NCBI GenBank assembly: GCA_028696435.1
Contig: JAQVHC010000086.1
Span: 1-5,527 of the forward strand
DNA from: Actinomycetota bacterium
Lineage (GTDB): Bacteria > Actinomycetota > Humimicrobiia > Humimicrobiales > Humimicrobiaceae
DNA length: 5,527 bases
Direction of reading: 5' to 3'
Made by a program: the position numbers and the translations under genes. The notes under the pieces are model-generated. The model did not search any database. It worked only from the letters and a program-made list of their open reading frames with translations, and was not told the origin of the DNA. Positions 5,470 through 5,527 of this stretch are shown in pieces. Each line of letters opens with the position of its first letter. Position 1 is the stretch's first letter.

Positions 5470-5527
5470 ACATCGACCAGGTTTATCTCATATAAGGATA
5501 TCAAAGCATTTATTTCCGATCTTAAAA
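5464..5527 (+). CDS. Possible 5' end of a gene starting in the IS21 right end (3' truncated by window)
   Basis: An ATG at 5464-5466, within the last six bases of the IS right terminus, opens a frame that stays open to the window edge: MTTSTRFISYKDIKAFISDL. The composition is protein-like. GGTGA a few bases upstream is a weak ribosome site. The first two codons belong to the insertion sequence, so either the IS supplied a new start to a downstream gene or this is a short chance frame of about 21 codons. I cannot assign a family. Confidence 0.3.
   Translation, partial: MTTSTRFISYKDIKAFISDLK

Noticed and set aside
1..5527. CRISPR array, tRNA or rRNA genes
   Set aside because: No regularly spaced identical repeats with unique spacers were seen, and no cloverleaf or rRNA-like sequence was recognised. 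The only regular repeats are the coding hexapeptide units and the IS ends.

Overview
The window looks like an accessory region of a low-GC bacterial chromosome or plasmid. Intergenic DNA is very AT-rich. Several genes have purine-rich Shine-Dalgarno sites, and Arg/Ile codons lean to AGA/AGG and ATA. A Clostridia-like Firmicute would fit, but nothing here fixes the taxon.

Left part (1-1720). The 3' end of a membrane-protein gene, probably a transporter, enters on the + strand and stops at 134. Facing it on the - strand is a compact two-gene cassette that reads as a Type II-like restriction-modification (R-M) system. It has a beta-class amino-methyltransferase (790-1602) and a small HNH nuclease with an N-terminal winged-helix-like region (222-806). 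The two genes overlap by 17 bp, and the nuclease's Shine-Dalgarno site lies inside the last methyltransferase codons. A sigma70-like promoter can be drawn upstream of the methyltransferase, with a 13-bp inverted repeat just after its predicted start point.

Middle part (1721-2981). A divergent + strand gene (1894-2223) encodes a 109-residue protein with one N-terminal membrane segment and a short tail of tandem hexapeptides (W-x-acidic-acidic-x-x). I do not recognise it, and it is the most novel-looking gene here. About 450 bp without a convincing gene follow. Next comes the 3' portion of an IS21-type istB pseudogene on the - strand (2676-2981), the remnant of an older insertion sequence.

Right part (2982-5527). 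A complete, apparently intact IS21-family element of 2488 bp (2982-5469) interrupts that istB remnant. It has matched terminal inverted repeats, a second internal repeat at each end, an istA transposase with an intact D-D-E triad, and istB, an AAA+ ATPase helper. No target-site duplication is visible, and the right flank does not continue the interrupted istB. The insertion has therefore probably been followed by a deletion or rearrangement. An open frame starts in the last bases of the element's right end and runs off the window.

Overall this is a defence cassette beside a nested insertion-sequence site, a typical mobile or plastic locus. The R-M pair and the IS21 element belong to known families. 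The hexapeptide-repeat membrane protein is the part I cannot assign.
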